A DNA stretch of 64,000 nt, from the NCBI RefSeq assembly GCF_027924185.1, contig NZ_BRVO01000001.1, positions 372,001-436,000 of the forward strand. The letters are read 5' to 3'. The stretch comes from Neptunitalea lumnitzerae. Lineage in GTDB: Bacteria > Bacteroidota > Bacteroidia > Flavobacteriales > Flavobacteriaceae. The notes beneath the pieces are model-generated. The model saw only the letters and a list, made by a program, of their open reading frames with translations. It did not search any database and had not been told where the DNA came from. Shown here in pieces: positions 36,805 through 45,698 of the stretch; the stretch's first letter is position 1; each line of letters starts with the position of its first letter. Position numbers and translations under genes: made by a program.

Positions 36805-38882
36805 AAAAAAAACCGGAAAATTGACCTAAAAATGAAAAATTAATGAATGAGAAAAATTTACTTGCTTCCCTAGCAGTTTTTAGAGAATTATACGACAAAG
36901 AAACCGATATTTACAATATAATAGCTTCATTTGTGAATGATTTGATATTACAGGATAAAACTATCTCATTTACAATATCTGAAATATCAAAATCATTTAA
37001 CAATAAGTATGAGTTCAATATTCCTTCGTCAGTTATAAAAACTTCATTGAAAAGACTAGATTATTTGACGAAAAGTGGAAATTCATACATTGTAAACATT
37101 AATCAATTAAACAATACCGATGTAATAGATAACAAAAAACTAATTGAAAACTCACATAATGAAATTTTCAATAAACTTACAGAATATGTTGAAGACAAGA
37201 AAAAATTAAAATTAAGTGAAAATGAAATAAACAAACTCCATCATAACTTTTGCAATTATTTATTAGATGAAAATAATGGAGACGATTATTTAGAATTTAT
37301 TTCATCTTTTATTATTTCACATCAAAACGATAATGACATCCAAAAGAAAATCAATGTTATTCGTGAGGGTGTGATTTTATATTCCGGAATTAAATATACA
37401 AATGACTCTTATAATTATAACGACTTTGGTAATTGGAGGCATGAATTGAATATATTTTTAGATACGGAAATTATATTTCATTTACAAGGTTACAACGGTG
37501 AAGTGTATAAAGAAATAGCAGAAGATTTTTTAAAATTCACCAAAGAAATTAATTCAAAAAGTAAAAAAAACAAACTTATAAAACTTTATTATTTCCCCGA
37601 AGTTAAAAACGAAATTGATAAATTCTTCCATAAAGCAAAGTTTATCCTTGAAGGTAAAGTAAATCTAAACCCTAAAGTTACAGCAATGGTTGAAATTCTA
37701 AATGGATGCTCAACTAACAGTGATTTACAAAACAAAAAATCTGACTTGTATACTTTTCTATATCGAAATGGAATTGAAGAATTCACAAAGAATATTGATG
37801 TGACAGATTCTCAAAATCGCGAATTTAATATTATTAGCCAAGATGTTATAACCGAGGTTAATAGTTATTTAGGCATAGATAATTGTGAAAACTTATTAGA
37901 TTTATTTAACAAAATTTCAATACTCAGACGGAATAACAATGAAGAAAACTTTGAAAACATAAGATACATTTTGCTATCAGGAAATAATAAAACGTTAAGT
38001 GCAGCATTCAATACTTCTGTTTACGAAAGGTTTAGGGTACCGTTAGCAACAAATTTAAACTTCATCATCAACAGATTTTGGTTCAAATTAAATAAGGGAT
38101 TTTCTCAAAAAGACTTTCCTTCTTCGTTTAGTATTTTAACAAAATCTCAAATTGTTTTATCTAAAGTTCTTAATGATAATATTGGCGAAAAATTTGATGA
38201 TTTAGAGCTAAAATATAATAAGGGAGAGATAACAAGAGACCAAGCTGTAAATAGACTTAAGGATTTAAGAGTTTCTACAAAAAAACCAGAAGAGATTAAA
38301 CAAGAAATCACTGATGAAGTTTTGGATTTTATTACAGTAGATAGTCTTGAAGACTACATTGAAAAGCAAAACCATTTTAAAGCAAAAGCGAAAGATTACG
38401 AATTTGTGTCAAAAGAGTTAAAAAATGAAACAAATAAATCAATAGTTCTAAAAGAACAATTATTACAAAGTAAAAAAGCTAGGATTAATGAAAAGCAATT
38501 GATAATAGATGATTTTGACCTAAAATACAATGAGGCCAAACAATTCGCAAATACATCAGTTACTAAATTGAGAATACTAATTTTTGTATTCATTTTATTA
38601 TTTTATGGTATAATTCTAGGTCTAATATTTTACAAAGGTTGGGATACTATGGAAAAATACACATATATAATAGGTGTTCCATTAACTATTTTTCTTTTAG
38701 GTACAATAATTTTTCAAAAACAAATAAAACTTGAAAATATCCTTAATTCGATTAAAACTTCTATTACAAACAAAAGAATCAAAAGAATTTCAAAATATTC
38801 ATTAAATGAAATCGAAAACTTAAAATCTGAAATTAACAATCTTGAAACTGAAATAGAAGAAATAAAATAACTACCGCCAGCT
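36789..38882. repeat. Inverted-repeat arms enclosing module 2
   Basis: Left arm AGTTGGTGGTAATTAT (36789-36804) and right arm ATAACTACCGCCAGCT (38867-38882), the latter overlapping the stop codon. As RNA, 15 of 16 positions pair, two of them G-U wobbles. The arm sequence differs from that of module 1 yet remains self-complementary. Confidence 0.65.
36843..38870 (+). CDS. Module 2 protein: predicted winged helix, PIN-like region and membrane anchor
   Basis: 675 aa, very AT-rich. Residues ~1-95 look like a winged helix-turn-helix (TISFTISEISKSFNNKYEFN, SSVIKTSLKRLDYLTKSGNS). Around residue 200 is LNIFLDTEIIFHLQGYNGEV, a hydrophobic strand ending in Asp as in PIN-like nucleases, followed by an acidic helix (LYYFPEVKNEIDKFFHKAKF). 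Residues ~500-570 are coiled coil. Two helices follow (LRILIFVFILLFYGIILGLI, YIIGVPLTIFLLGTIIF), then a second coiled coil to the end. The PIN assignment is inference from pattern. The arrangement suggests a membrane-tethered RNase-like effector. No immunity partner is seen. Confidence 0.65.
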   Translation: MNEKNLLASLAVFRELYDKETDIYNIIASFVNDLILQDKTISFTISEISKSFNNKYEFNIPSSVIKTSLKRLDYLTKSGNSYIVNINQLNNTDVIDNKKLIENSHNEIFNKLTEYVEDKKKLKLSENEINKLHHNFCNYLLDENNGDDYLEFISSFIISHQNDNDIQKKINVIREGVILYSGIKYTNDSYNYNDFGNWRHELNIFLDTEIIFHLQGYNGEVYKEIAEDFLKFTKEINSKSKKNKLIKLYYFPEVKNEIDKFFHKAKFILEGKVNLNPKVTAMVEILNGCSTNSDLQNKKSDLYTFLYRNGIEEFTKNIDVTDSQNREFNIISQDVITEVNSYLGIDNCENLLDLFNKISILRRNNNEENFENIRYILLSGNNKTLSAAFNTSVYERFRVPLATNLNFIINRFWFKLNKGFSQKDFPSSFSILTKSQIVLSKVLNDNIGEKFDDLELKYNKGEITRDQAVNRLKDLRVSTKKPEEIKQEITDEVLDFITVDSLEDYIEKQNHFKAKAKDYEFVSKELKNETNKSIVLKEQLLQSKKARINEKQLIIDDFDLKYNEAKQFANTSVTKLRILIFVFILLFYGIILGLIFYKGWDTMEKYTYIIGVPLTIFLLGTIIFQKQIKLENILNSIKTSITNKRIKRISKYSLNEIENLKSEINNLETEIEEIK

Positions 38883-39072
38883 GTAGTGTCCGTTGAACAA
38901 CTCCTTAACAAACATAATACATAAACTAATTGATTCATCTTAGAGCTGCTCTATATATATTATAAAACAAAACACCATTTAGAAAAAACTAACCCTTAGA
39001 CTTTCTCCCTTCCAAAAACTTTTTTAAGTTTTTGAACATCACCACTAAGTTTACAATACCCCCATAAAATAG

Positions 39073-39080
39073 TATATTTG
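39073..39080 (+). promoter_or_regulatory. -7 promoter element of the DUF2200 gene
   Basis: Exact TATATTTG 57 bp before the ATG at 39138. Confidence 0.55.
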
Positions 39081-39137
39081 GTAAAACGATTTTGCAATAA
39101 AAGTTTTTTTAAACATCAACACCAAATACATTGAATT

Positions 39138-39518
39138 ATGGCAGAAGTAACGGCAGAAAAGAATGAGAAAATTGCGCAAATGAACTTCGGCTCCATTTAT
39201 CCGCACTACTTAGCTAGAATAGAAAAGCACAACAGAACCAAAGAAGAGCTAGACAGGGTTATTTTATGGCTAACAGGGTACAACCAAAATACATTAGATT
39301 CGTTTATTGCGGGTAACGGAACTTTTGGTGATTTTTTTAATGGCGCCAAAATTCATCAAAACGCACACCTGATAAAAGGGGTAGTATGTGGCTACCGTAT
39401 TGAAGAAATCCCAGAAGAGTTTTCTTTGTATAGAGATTGCAGACGAATGGAAAAACTAATTGACGAATTGGCTAAGGGTCGTAAAATGGAAAAAATACTA
39501 CGAGAAGAAAAGAAATAA
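39138..39518 (+). CDS. DUF2200 family protein
   Basis: 126 aa. Characteristic segments are KIAQMNFGSIYPHYLARIEK, VILWLTGYNQNTLDSFI and CGYRIEEIPEEFSLYRDCRR. A conserved small cytosolic family of unknown function found in Bacteroidota and Proteobacteria. The start and length fit the family. Stands alone downstream of the module 2 inverted repeat; neighbouring genes are unrelated. Confidence 0.9.
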   Translation: MAEVTAEKNEKIAQMNFGSIYPHYLARIEKHNRTKEELDRVILWLTGYNQNTLDSFIAGNGTFGDFFNGAKIHQNAHLIKGVVCGYRIEEIPEEFSLYRDCRRMEKLIDELAKGRKMEKILREEKK

Positions 39519-39597
39519 AGCTTATTACTACTCTCACTAGCATTATGCCAATACCCAGTTTAATTACAAATAGAGTTCCTTGTAAATATTCAAGAAA

Positions 39598-39984
39598 ATG
39601 AAAATAAGATTTAAAAAAAAGCATTTAAAAACCTATATGATATTTGGTATACTATGGTTATCACTTGGCATAATAGCACTTTTTTTTTCATCAGGAACTA
39701 TTTTAAAATATGGATATTTAGTTATGGGGGTACTCTACATAGCACTGTGCCTATTCCATTATAAAAAGCAGTATCTAAGTATAGAAAACGGAACCATCAC
39801 AAAGCATGATTTAATATCGCAGAAAATGAATTTGAACGAAATAAAACACATGAAAAAATTTGCTGGAGATTACATTCTAAAATCAGACACAGCCGAATTA
39901 ACCATTAACACCGAAGTAATTGAAGAAGATTCTCTTAAAGACTTAAGAGCACTACTTGACAATTTAGCTATAGAAGAGGTTTAG
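39598..39984 (+). CDS. Small membrane protein with PH-like C-terminal domain
   Basis: 128 aa. Two helices close together (YMIFGILWLSLGIIALFF, YGYLVMGVLYIALCLF) are followed by a cytosolic ~70-residue domain (LSIENGTITKHDLISQKMNL ... YILKSDTAELTIN) with the strand pattern of bacterial PH-like (bPH) domains. Function unknown. No operon partner: 79 bp after DUF2200. Confidence 0.7.
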   Translation: MKIRFKKKHLKTYMIFGILWLSLGIIALFFSSGTILKYGYLVMGVLYIALCLFHYKKQYLSIENGTITKHDLISQKMNLNEIKHMKKFAGDYILKSDTAELTINTEVIEEDSLKDLRALLDNLAIEEV

Positions 39985-40029
39985 CGCCCTATAGTTAAAT
40001 TATAAATGCAATAAAGTAATTCAATTCCT

Positions 40030-40143
40030 ATGAAATGTTATGCCATACAAACCAATGAAGACACTGTAGGACGCATTCTGCACCATGGTAGACCTGGTGA
40101 TGTATTAGATTCTAAGAATCTATATACAAAATTAAACCTTTAA
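40030..40143 (+). CDS. Possible 37-aa peptide
   Basis: ATG at 40030 opens 37 codons (MKCYAIQTNEDTVGRILHHG...) ending in TAA. No ribosome-binding site or promoter is evident. It may be a fragment of a lost gene. Confidence 0.2.
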   Translation: MKCYAIQTNEDTVGRILHHGRPGDVLDSKNLYTKLNL

Positions 40144-40233
40144 GCTCTATGAGTTAAATATTATTGAAATGAAACACAAAGCAAACATTTGATGCAGCGC
40201 TTTCGCCAAAACCTCGGCAAAAAAGGAAATAAA

Positions 40234-40272
40234 AAATCCGTAATAGTTTACTTATAAACCAATTACGGATTT
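40234..40272 (-). terminator. Terminator of the tRNA-Leu gene
   Basis: Stem AAATCCGTAAT (40234-40244) / ATTACGGATTT (40262-40272), perfect 11 bp, followed on the minus strand by T-rich sequence. Confidence 0.8.
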
Positions 40273-40278
40273 CTTTTG

Positions 40279-40360
40279 TACTCGAGGTGGGAATCGAACC
40301 CACACTCCCGAAAGAACTGGATTTTGAATCCAGCGCGTCTACCAATTCCGCCACTCGAGC
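40279..40360 (-). tRNA. tRNA-Leu (anticodon CAA)
   Basis: Minus-strand cloverleaf: acceptor GCTCGAG pairing with CTCGAGT plus discriminator A, D-arm with GGTAGAC, anticodon arm CTGGATT-CAA-AATCCAG (CAA at 40326-40324), long class II variable arm and T-arm GTGGGTTCGATTCCCAC. The CCA end is not encoded. A reading frame across it on the same strand is spurious. Confidence 0.96.
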
Positions 40361-40372
40361 GTTTTAGGACGG

Positions 40373-40380
40373 CAAAGATA
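40373..40380 (-). promoter_or_regulatory. Promoter of tRNA-Leu
   Basis: Minus-strand TATCTTTG, exact -7 consensus 13 bp upstream of the tRNA 5' end. Confidence 0.6.
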
Positions 40381-40527
40381 CTAATTTTTTAATATCCAAA
40401 CCTAAAAATAAACACCTTACTCCTTCTTTTTTTGTAATCAGATAAATTTCTAGACGTTAAATTATCATTAGCTTAAAATCATTATAAAATAAATTCAACT
40501 TTTGTATTACTTATAGAAATTAATTTC

Positions 40528-40535
40528 TACCTTTG
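40528..40535 (+). promoter_or_regulatory. Promoter of prs
   Basis: TACCTTTG, exact -7 consensus, with TTTG at 40501-40504 as a possible -33 element 23 bases upstream. Confidence 0.6.
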
Positions 40536-40586
40536 CACCTCATTTTGAAAAGCTATTTTAAGTAACTATTAAACAACATTTTAGCC

Positions 40587-41528
40587 ATGGCATATGTAGC
40601 CCCAGAACCAAAAATTTTCGCTTGTAGACAAAGTGAAGCCCTGGCAGCAGACATTGCAAAAGCGTTTGGTGCAGAAATGGGTAAAGTTTCTTTCTCTACC
40701 TATAGCGACGGTGAATTTCAACCTTCTTTTGAAGAGTCAATTCGTGGAGCGCGTATTTTCATTATCGGTTCTACCCACCCAGGACCAGAACACTTAATGG
40801 AAATGTTACTTATGCTAGATGCGGCTAAAAGAGCATCGGCACGCCACATTACTGCTGTTATGCCGTATTTTGGTTGGGCACGTCAAGACAGAAAAGACAA
40901 ACCTCGTGTGCCTATTGCTGCTAAAATGGTTGCTAAAATGCTTGAAACTGCAGGTGCTACCCGTATTATTACTATGGACTTGCACGCAGATCAAATTCAA
41001 GGGTTCTTTGAAAAACCAGTAGATCATTTATTTGCTTCTACTATATTTTTACCATATCTAAGAGACTTAGGGTTAGACAATCTAACCATGGCTTCGCCAG
41101 ATATGGGTGGTTCTAAAAGAGCTTATGCATACTCTAAATACTTAAACAGTGATGTTGTTGTTTGTTACAAACAACGTAAACAAGCTAATGTTATTGAGTA
41201 TATGGAGCTTATTGGAGATGTAAAAGGTAAAAACGTAATTTTAGTAGATGATATGGTAGATACTGCCGGTACTCTTACTAAAGCTGCAGACCTAATGATG
41301 GAAAGAGGAGCTATTAGTGTGCGCGCTATTGCTACACACGCTATATTAAGCGGAAATGCTTTTGAGCGTATTGAAAACTCTGCCTTATCAGAATTAATTA
41401 TTACCGATTCTATTCCATTAAAACAAGAGAGCAGTAAAATTAAAGTATTGAGCAGCGCAAAATTATTTGCCGATGTAATGCACAGAGTACATCACAATAC
41501 TTCTATCAGCTCTAAATTTTTAATGTAA
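40587..41528 (+). CDS. prs: Ribose-phosphate pyrophosphokinase (PRPP synthetase)
   Basis: 313 aa, typical length. Makes PRPP from ribose 5-phosphate and ATP for purine, pyrimidine, NAD, histidine and tryptophan synthesis. Signatures are the flexible-loop region YFGWARQDRKDKPRVPI, the metal and phosphate site TMDLHADQIQGFF and the PRPP-binding motif VILVDDMVDTAGTL. Cytosolic hexamer in the family. Followed after 26 bp by rplY, a conserved Bacteroidota pairing. Confidence 0.97.
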   Translation: MAYVAPEPKIFACRQSEALAADIAKAFGAEMGKVSFSTYSDGEFQPSFEESIRGARIFIIGSTHPGPEHLMEMLLMLDAAKRASARHITAVMPYFGWARQDRKDKPRVPIAAKMVAKMLETAGATRIITMDLHADQIQGFFEKPVDHLFASTIFLPYLRDLGLDNLTMASPDMGGSKRAYAYSKYLNSDVVVCYKQRKQANVIEYMELIGDVKGKNVILVDDMVDTAGTLTKAADLMMERGAISVRAIATHAILSGNAFERIENSALSELIITDSIPLKQESSKIKVLSSAKLFADVMHRVHHNTSISSKFLM

Positions 41529-41554
41529 AATTTATTATTTAATATTTATATAAA

Positions 41555-42157
41555 ATGAAGTCAATTACAATTAAAGGATCAGAAAGAGAAAGCGTGGGTA
41601 AAGTAGCTACTAGAACCTTACGTAATGCTGGAAAGGTTCCTTGCGTATTATACGGAGGAGACAAACCTGTTCACTTTTCAGCAGATGCAATTGCATTTAA
41701 AGATTTAGTTTACACTCCGGATGCACATACGGCAGTGATTGATCTAGGTGGTACTACGTACAACGCTATCTTACAAGATATCCAATTTCACCCAGTAAGT
41801 GATGAGATTCTTCACATCGATTTCTATCAGTTACATGATGATAAAGAAGTAACTATTGAAATTCCAGTAAAAGTTACAGGAAAATCTCCAGGTGTTATGG
41901 CCGGTGGTGTTTTACGTTTAGTTAACCGTAAAATTAAAGTTAAAGCGCTTCCTGCTAACTTACCAGATTATATCTATGCTGATATTTCAGGTTTAGAAAT
42001 GGGTAACAAATTATATGTTACTGCAGTTGCGTCTGAAGATTACAAAATTATGCACCCAGACAACACAGTTGTTTGCCAGGTAAGAATTTCTCGTGCGGCT
42101 ATGAAAGCGGCTCAAGAAGCTGCCAAAGCAGAAAAAGCTGCTGGGAAGAAAAAATAA
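41555..42157 (+). CDS. rplY: 50S ribosomal protein L25 (general stress protein Ctc type)
   Basis: 200 aa, the long TL5/Ctc form. The N-terminal 5S-rRNA-binding half has [20 protein letters not shown] and PCVLYGG. The C-terminal beta-rich half ([20 protein letters not shown]) is followed by the Ala/Lys-rich tail common in Bacteroidota ([20 protein letters not shown]). Binds 5S rRNA in the central protuberance. Co-transcribed with prs and closed by a terminator at 42179. Confidence 0.96.
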   Translation: MKSITIKGSERESVGKVATRTLRNAGKVPCVLYGGDKPVHFSADAIAFKDLVYTPDAHTAVIDLGGTTYNAILQDIQFHPVSDEILHIDFYQLHDDKEVTIEIPVKVTGKSPGVMAGGVLRLVNRKIKVKALPANLPDYIYADISGLEMGNKLYVTAVASEDYKIMHPDNTVVCQVRISRAAMKAAQEAAKAEKAAGKKK

Positions 42158-42178
42158 GGTTTTATAAACCTCATTTCC

Positions 42179-42208
42179 AAAAAGCACTCTATATAGAGTG
42201 CTTTTTTT
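42179..42208 (+). terminator. Intrinsic terminator after prs-rplY
   Basis: Self-complementary AAAGCACTCTATATAGAGTG followed by CTTT and a T-run; pth begins 60 bp later. Confidence 0.9.
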
Positions 42209-42268
42209 ATTTTTGTACCCCAAACAAGTACATACAAACCGCTACAACAGCGTAAAGTTATTTGAACA

Positions 42269-42835
42269 ATGAAAAAGTTTTTAATTGCCGGCCTTGGTAA
42301 TATTGGTGCAGAATACGATGAAACACGCCATAACATTGGTTTTAAAATATTAGATGCGTACGCCGCTAAGCACGAGCTTACTTTTGAAACCGCTAAACTT
42401 GGTAGCATAGCTACTCATAAGGTTAAAGGAAGAACTCTTATTTTACTTAAACCTAGTACATACATGAACCTTAGTGGTAAAGCCATACGCTATTGGATGG
42501 AAAAGGAAAAGATTGCTGTAGAGAATATTTTGGTAATTACAGACGACCTTAACTTGCCATTCGGTTCTATTAGATTAAAAGGCAAAGGAAGTGATGGTGG
42601 GCATAACGGACTTAAAGACATACAAGCTCAATTACAAACCACCAACTACCCTAGGTTTAGGTTTGGCATTAGCGATACTTTTAAAAAAGGTCAGCAGATT
42701 GATTATGTATTAGGCAAATGGAGTACAGAAGAGAATGACCAATTAAAAGAGCGTTTAGAAAAATCCATAGAGATCATTCCATCCTTTGCCCTTTCAGGAT
42801 TAAATAACACCATGAATACCTTTAACGGCAAATAG
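42269..42835 (+). CDS. pth: Peptidyl-tRNA hydrolase
   Basis: 188 aa. Releases peptides from dropped-off peptidyl-tRNA. Family motifs are GLGNIGAEYDETRHNIGF (with the catalytic His in TRHN), LKPSTYMNLSGKAI (substrate-binding Asn), ITDDLNLPFGSIRLKGKG (catalytic Asp) and SDGGHNGLKDI. Full length, start well placed. Follows rplY, a common arrangement. Confidence 0.97.
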   Translation: MKKFLIAGLGNIGAEYDETRHNIGFKILDAYAAKHELTFETAKLGSIATHKVKGRTLILLKPSTYMNLSGKAIRYWMEKEKIAVENILVITDDLNLPFGSIRLKGKGSDGGHNGLKDIQAQLQTTNYPRFRFGISDTFKKGQQIDYVLGKWSTEENDQLKERLEKSIEIIPSFALSGLNNTMNTFNGK

Positions 42836-42869
42836 GCATACTTTTTGTACTTTTAAGAAAAACAATGGT

Positions 42870-43358
42870 ATGAAAAAGCTAATTTATATATTCGTTCTAG
42901 CAGGTGTACTTTCATGTGGAACTCACAAAAATGTAGGCTCTACTCAAAAAGCAGTTACCCAATGTAAAGAATGTACGGTAGAAGTATTACATAACAAAAA
43001 TATAACTATTTTAGGCGACGCCAATACCGGAACTTACTATAACATAACGGACGATACCCAGAAAACGGTTATAAAGTACATATACGGCCAAAATACCAAC
43101 ACTCCCTATCAAGATTCAGGCTACACCGAAACATTACTGCTAACCCTTCCTAATGAGCTTAGCGAAGGTACCTTTAAAAACAAAGAGCTAAGTAAACTAA
43201 ATGCTGCGTTAGATGTGCAGTGTTATTGCAAGGGCAAAGCAGGCGTTTATAAAATAAACGAGGGGGTTGTTTCTTTAGTAGACAAGGTTGTAACCGTAAC
43301 TATACCATCTGTAGTAGACAACCAAAAACTTACCAGCTTTAGTTTTCAGTTAAAATAA
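42870..43358 (+). CDS. Hypothetical lipoprotein
   Basis: 162 aa. Lipobox in YIFVLAGVLSCG; mature Cys at residue 16. The rest is beta-rich with cysteine pairs CKECTVEVLHNKNI and VQCYCKGKAG. No domain recognised. Probably periplasmic, or surface-exposed if the sorting signal is present. It lies 34 bp after pth on the same strand but is unlikely to be functionally related. Confidence 0.7.
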   Translation: MKKLIYIFVLAGVLSCGTHKNVGSTQKAVTQCKECTVEVLHNKNITILGDANTGTYYNITDDTQKTVIKYIYGQNTNTPYQDSGYTETLLLTLPNELSEGTFKNKELSKLNAALDVQCYCKGKAGVYKINEGVVSLVDKVVTVTIPSVVDNQKLTSFSFQLK

Positions 43359-43403
43359 CTAAGCCAAGAGGTGTACGTGTAACGCTTAAATTCATTTATT
43401 TAC

Positions 43404-43440
43404 AAAAAAAGAGGCCGCCCATAATAGGCAGCCCCTTTGC
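43404..43440 (-). terminator. Terminator of the yicC-gmk-nadD operon
   Basis: On the minus strand, AAAGGGGCTGCC / GGCGGCCTCTTT pairs at 10 of 12 positions and is followed by seven Ts. It lies about 195 bp past the nadD stop; no gene is seen between. Confidence 0.7.
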
Positions 43441-43633
43441 TTATATTAACTAAACTTAAATGAAACTCACGTTGGTTGCATCGCAATACACTTGTAGGGT
43501 GAGCATATATAAACTCAGTTGTAAGTATTATATTAGATGGTTTAACAAACATAACCATTTTATAACAATTCTTAAAAAAAATATTATTGTTTAATATTTT
43601 AACAGTGTTTCGTTATATAATTTAAAAATATTC

Positions 43634-44215
43634 CTATTTGTAGAACAAATTATCATCTATATAATTCCACACTTCAGCAGGTAATAATGGCTTTATATTT
43701 TTACCAATCTTTATTTCATCTCTTATAAAAGATGAAGATATTTCAATAATAGGCGCATGCACCATATGCACATTGCCATTTTCTGCCAAATCAGTACTTA
43801 ACTGGCTATCTAATAAACGAGGGTACACGTAAATATGATGTCTACCCAAAATAACGTCACTATTTTTCCACTTATGAAAGGTATTTAAATTATCCTCTCC
43901 CATAATTAAAGAAAACTCATAATCAGGATATTTCTCCTGCAAGTAAACTAACGTATCCGAAGTATAGTTGGGTTGTGGTAAGCCAAACTCAATATCACTT
44001 GGCTTTAGGTTTTCATATCCTTCAGTGGCACGGTACACCATCTCTAACCGTTGGTAATTATCTAACAGTGTACTTTTTTTCTTAAACGGATTATGCGGTG
44101 TAACCACCATCCAAATTTCTTCTAAATCAGTATGTTCTGCAAAATGATTTGCAATAACCAAATGACCTATATGAATGGGATTAAAGGTACCAAAATACAA
44201 CCCTATCTTTTTCAT
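43634..44215 (-). CDS. nadD: Nicotinate-nucleotide adenylyltransferase
   Basis: 193 aa. Adenylates nicotinate mononucleotide in NAD synthesis. The nucleotidyltransferase motif GTFNPIHIGH (HxGH) lies near the N-terminus, and the second family motif ISSSFIRDEI lies near the C-terminus. Family length. Third gene of the operon after gmk (12 bp gap). Confidence 0.96.
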   Translation of the reverse strand: MKKIGLYFGTFNPIHIGHLVIANHFAEHTDLEEIWMVVTPHNPFKKKSTLLDNYQRLEMVYRATEGYENLKPSDIEFGLPQPNYTSDTLVYLQEKYPDYEFSLIMGEDNLNTFHKWKNSDVILGRHHIYVYPRLLDSQLSTDLAENGNVHMVHAPIIEISSSFIRDEIKIGKNIKPLLPAEVWNYIDDNLFYK

Positions 44216-44227
44216 TACCCGCGGTAC

Positions 44228-44800
44228 TTAAGAGTTTATAAAATTGGTTACCAATTCTTCTGCTTCTTTTAGCGCTACTTCTAACTCATAATTTTTGATA
44301 ATAGTATCAAATTGAGGTGCTGTAGCCAACTCTACAGAAGCCTTGGCAATACGCATATTTATTTTGTCTTCACTCTCCGTTTTACGTTGCTTTAAACGTA
44401 TTTTAAGCTCGTCTATACTAGGTGGTTTTACAAAAACCGCTAATGTTTGCTCAGGGAATTTTTTCTTTATACGCAACCCTCCGGCTACATCAATATCAAA
44501 AATAACATGTTTTCCTAACGCCCAAATGCGCTCTACCTCAGCCTTAAGCGTTCCGTAAAAATTATCACGGTATACCTCTTCCCACTCTAAGAAGTCGCCA
44601 TCTTTAATATGTTGTTTAAAATCATGTAACGATAAAAAATAATAATCTTTACCATTTACCTCTTCCCCCCTAGGGGCTCTAGACGTACATGAGATAGAAA
44701 ACTCTAAATTTAATTCTTCTTTACTTAATAAATGACGTACAATGGTAGTTTTACCACTACCAGAAGGTGCCGAAAACACAATTAACTTCCCCTGCTTCAC
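44228..44800 (-). CDS. gmk: Guanylate kinase
   Basis: 190 aa. Phosphorylates GMP to GDP. P-loop VFSAPSGSGKTTIVRHL; GMP-binding segment SCTSRAPRGEEVNGKDYYFL; lid/base contacts near VFVKPPSIDELKIRLKQR. Standard length. Middle gene of the yicC-gmk-nadD operon; 20 bp after yicC. Confidence 0.97.
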   Translation of the reverse strand: MKQGKLIVFSAPSGSGKTTIVRHLLSKEELNLEFSISCTSRAPRGEEVNGKDYYFLSLHDFKQHIKDGDFLEWEEVYRDNFYGTLKAEVERIWALGKHVIFDIDVAGGLRIKKKFPEQTLAVFVKPPSIDELKIRLKQRKTESEDKINMRIAKASVELATAPQFDTIIKNYELEVALKEAEELVTNFINS

Positions 44801-44820
44801 GAATTAAAATACCTTTAAAA

Positions 44821-45678
44821 TTATAAAACGTTTAAAATTTGTTCTTTTATTTTCTCTAGCTCATCTTTCATTTGCACCACAATTTTTTGCATAGGTGCGT
44901 AATTACTTTTAGAGCCCATAGTGTTTATTTCTCTACCAATTTCTTGGCAAATAAACCCAAGTTTACGTCCGTTAGAATCGGCTGTATTCAAGGTTTCAGT
45001 AAAGTAAGCCAAGTGGTTAGCTAAACGCACTTTTTCCTCGGTAATATCATACTTTTCTAGGTAGTAAATAAGCTCTTGCTCAAACCTATCTGGGTCTACT
45101 TTCTCTTTAATTTCAGAAACCGCTTTTTCCAATTTTTCACGTATCATAGTAGTGCGTTCTGGGTCAATAACCTTAACCTCTTCTAAAAGCTTTGCTATGT
45201 TGCTAATACGCAATTCAAACTCTTTTGTTAATGCCTTTCCTTCTTCAATTCTAAATTCCATTAAAGCTTTAATAGCTTCATCTAAAGCTAAGGCAACTTG
45301 GTCAAACTCTTCCTCGTTAATCTCTTCGCGCTCTGTTTTAAGTGCATCTGGCATACGCACAGCCATCTTTAACAACTCAACCGGCTCACCGTCTACAACA
45401 TTTTTAAGTTGCTGTATATATTGTTTTACAATAGCCTCATTAACTTGCGTAGATGTCTCTTCGCCCGTAACCTCAACATACAAACCAAAATCTACTTTAC
45501 CCCTATTTAAAGCATTTGCAATAGTGGCTCTCATACTTAATTCCTTTTCACGATACGCGCCTGGTATACGTGCATTAAGGTCAATACTTTTACTGTTAAG
45601 AGATTTTAATTCAACCGTAATCTTTTTGGTAGGAAGCTGTATAATATGCTTCCCAAAACCTGTCATAGATTGTATCAT
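44821..45678 (-). CDS. yicC: YicC family endoribonuclease
   Basis: 285 aa. The N-terminal signature MIQSMTGFGKHIIQLPTKKI (MTGFG) with ELKSLNSKSIDLNARIPGAY and the C-terminal ANHLAYFTETLN ... GRKLGFICQEIGREINTMGS define the family. E. coli YicC is reported to be an endoribonuclease. First gene of the yicC-gmk-nadD operon, the usual order in Bacteroidota. Its -7 element TACCTTTG lies at 45706-45699. Confidence 0.93.
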   Translation of the reverse strand: MIQSMTGFGKHIIQLPTKKITVELKSLNSKSIDLNARIPGAYREKELSMRATIANALNRGKVDFGLYVEVTGEETSTQVNEAIVKQYIQQLKNVVDGEPVELLKMAVRMPDALKTEREEINEEEFDQVALALDEAIKALMEFRIEEGKALTKEFELRISNIAKLLEEVKVIDPERTTMIREKLEKAVSEIKEKVDPDRFEQELIYYLEKYDITEEKVRLANHLAYFTETLNTADSNGRKLGFICQEIGREINTMGSKSNYAPMQKIVVQMKDELEKIKEQILNVL

Positions 45679-45698
45679 AAGAACATTTATAAGAACAG

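Larger units (their letters stand above)
36294..36842. other. 549 bp gap between modules 1 and 2
   Basis: No credible gene on either strand. It holds, left to right: the right inverted-repeat arm of module 1, a degenerate group II intron 3' end on the minus strand, about 200 bp of unassigned sequence, and repeat copy B with the module 2 promoter. Confidence 0.6.

Noticed and set aside
35278..38882. Classical integron
   Set aside because: No IntI gene, no GTTRRRY/RYYYAAC cores and no attI are visible; only the cassette-like layout was kept as a hypothesis.
40154..40354. 66-aa minus-strand frame starting MAELVDALDSKSSSFGS
   Set aside because: It lies across tRNA-Leu; this is a well-known false reading of tRNA sequence.
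43460..43595. 44-codon frame in the gap after the pth-linked lipoprotein
   Set aside because: No promoter or ribosome-binding site, and low-complexity residues; treated as chance.
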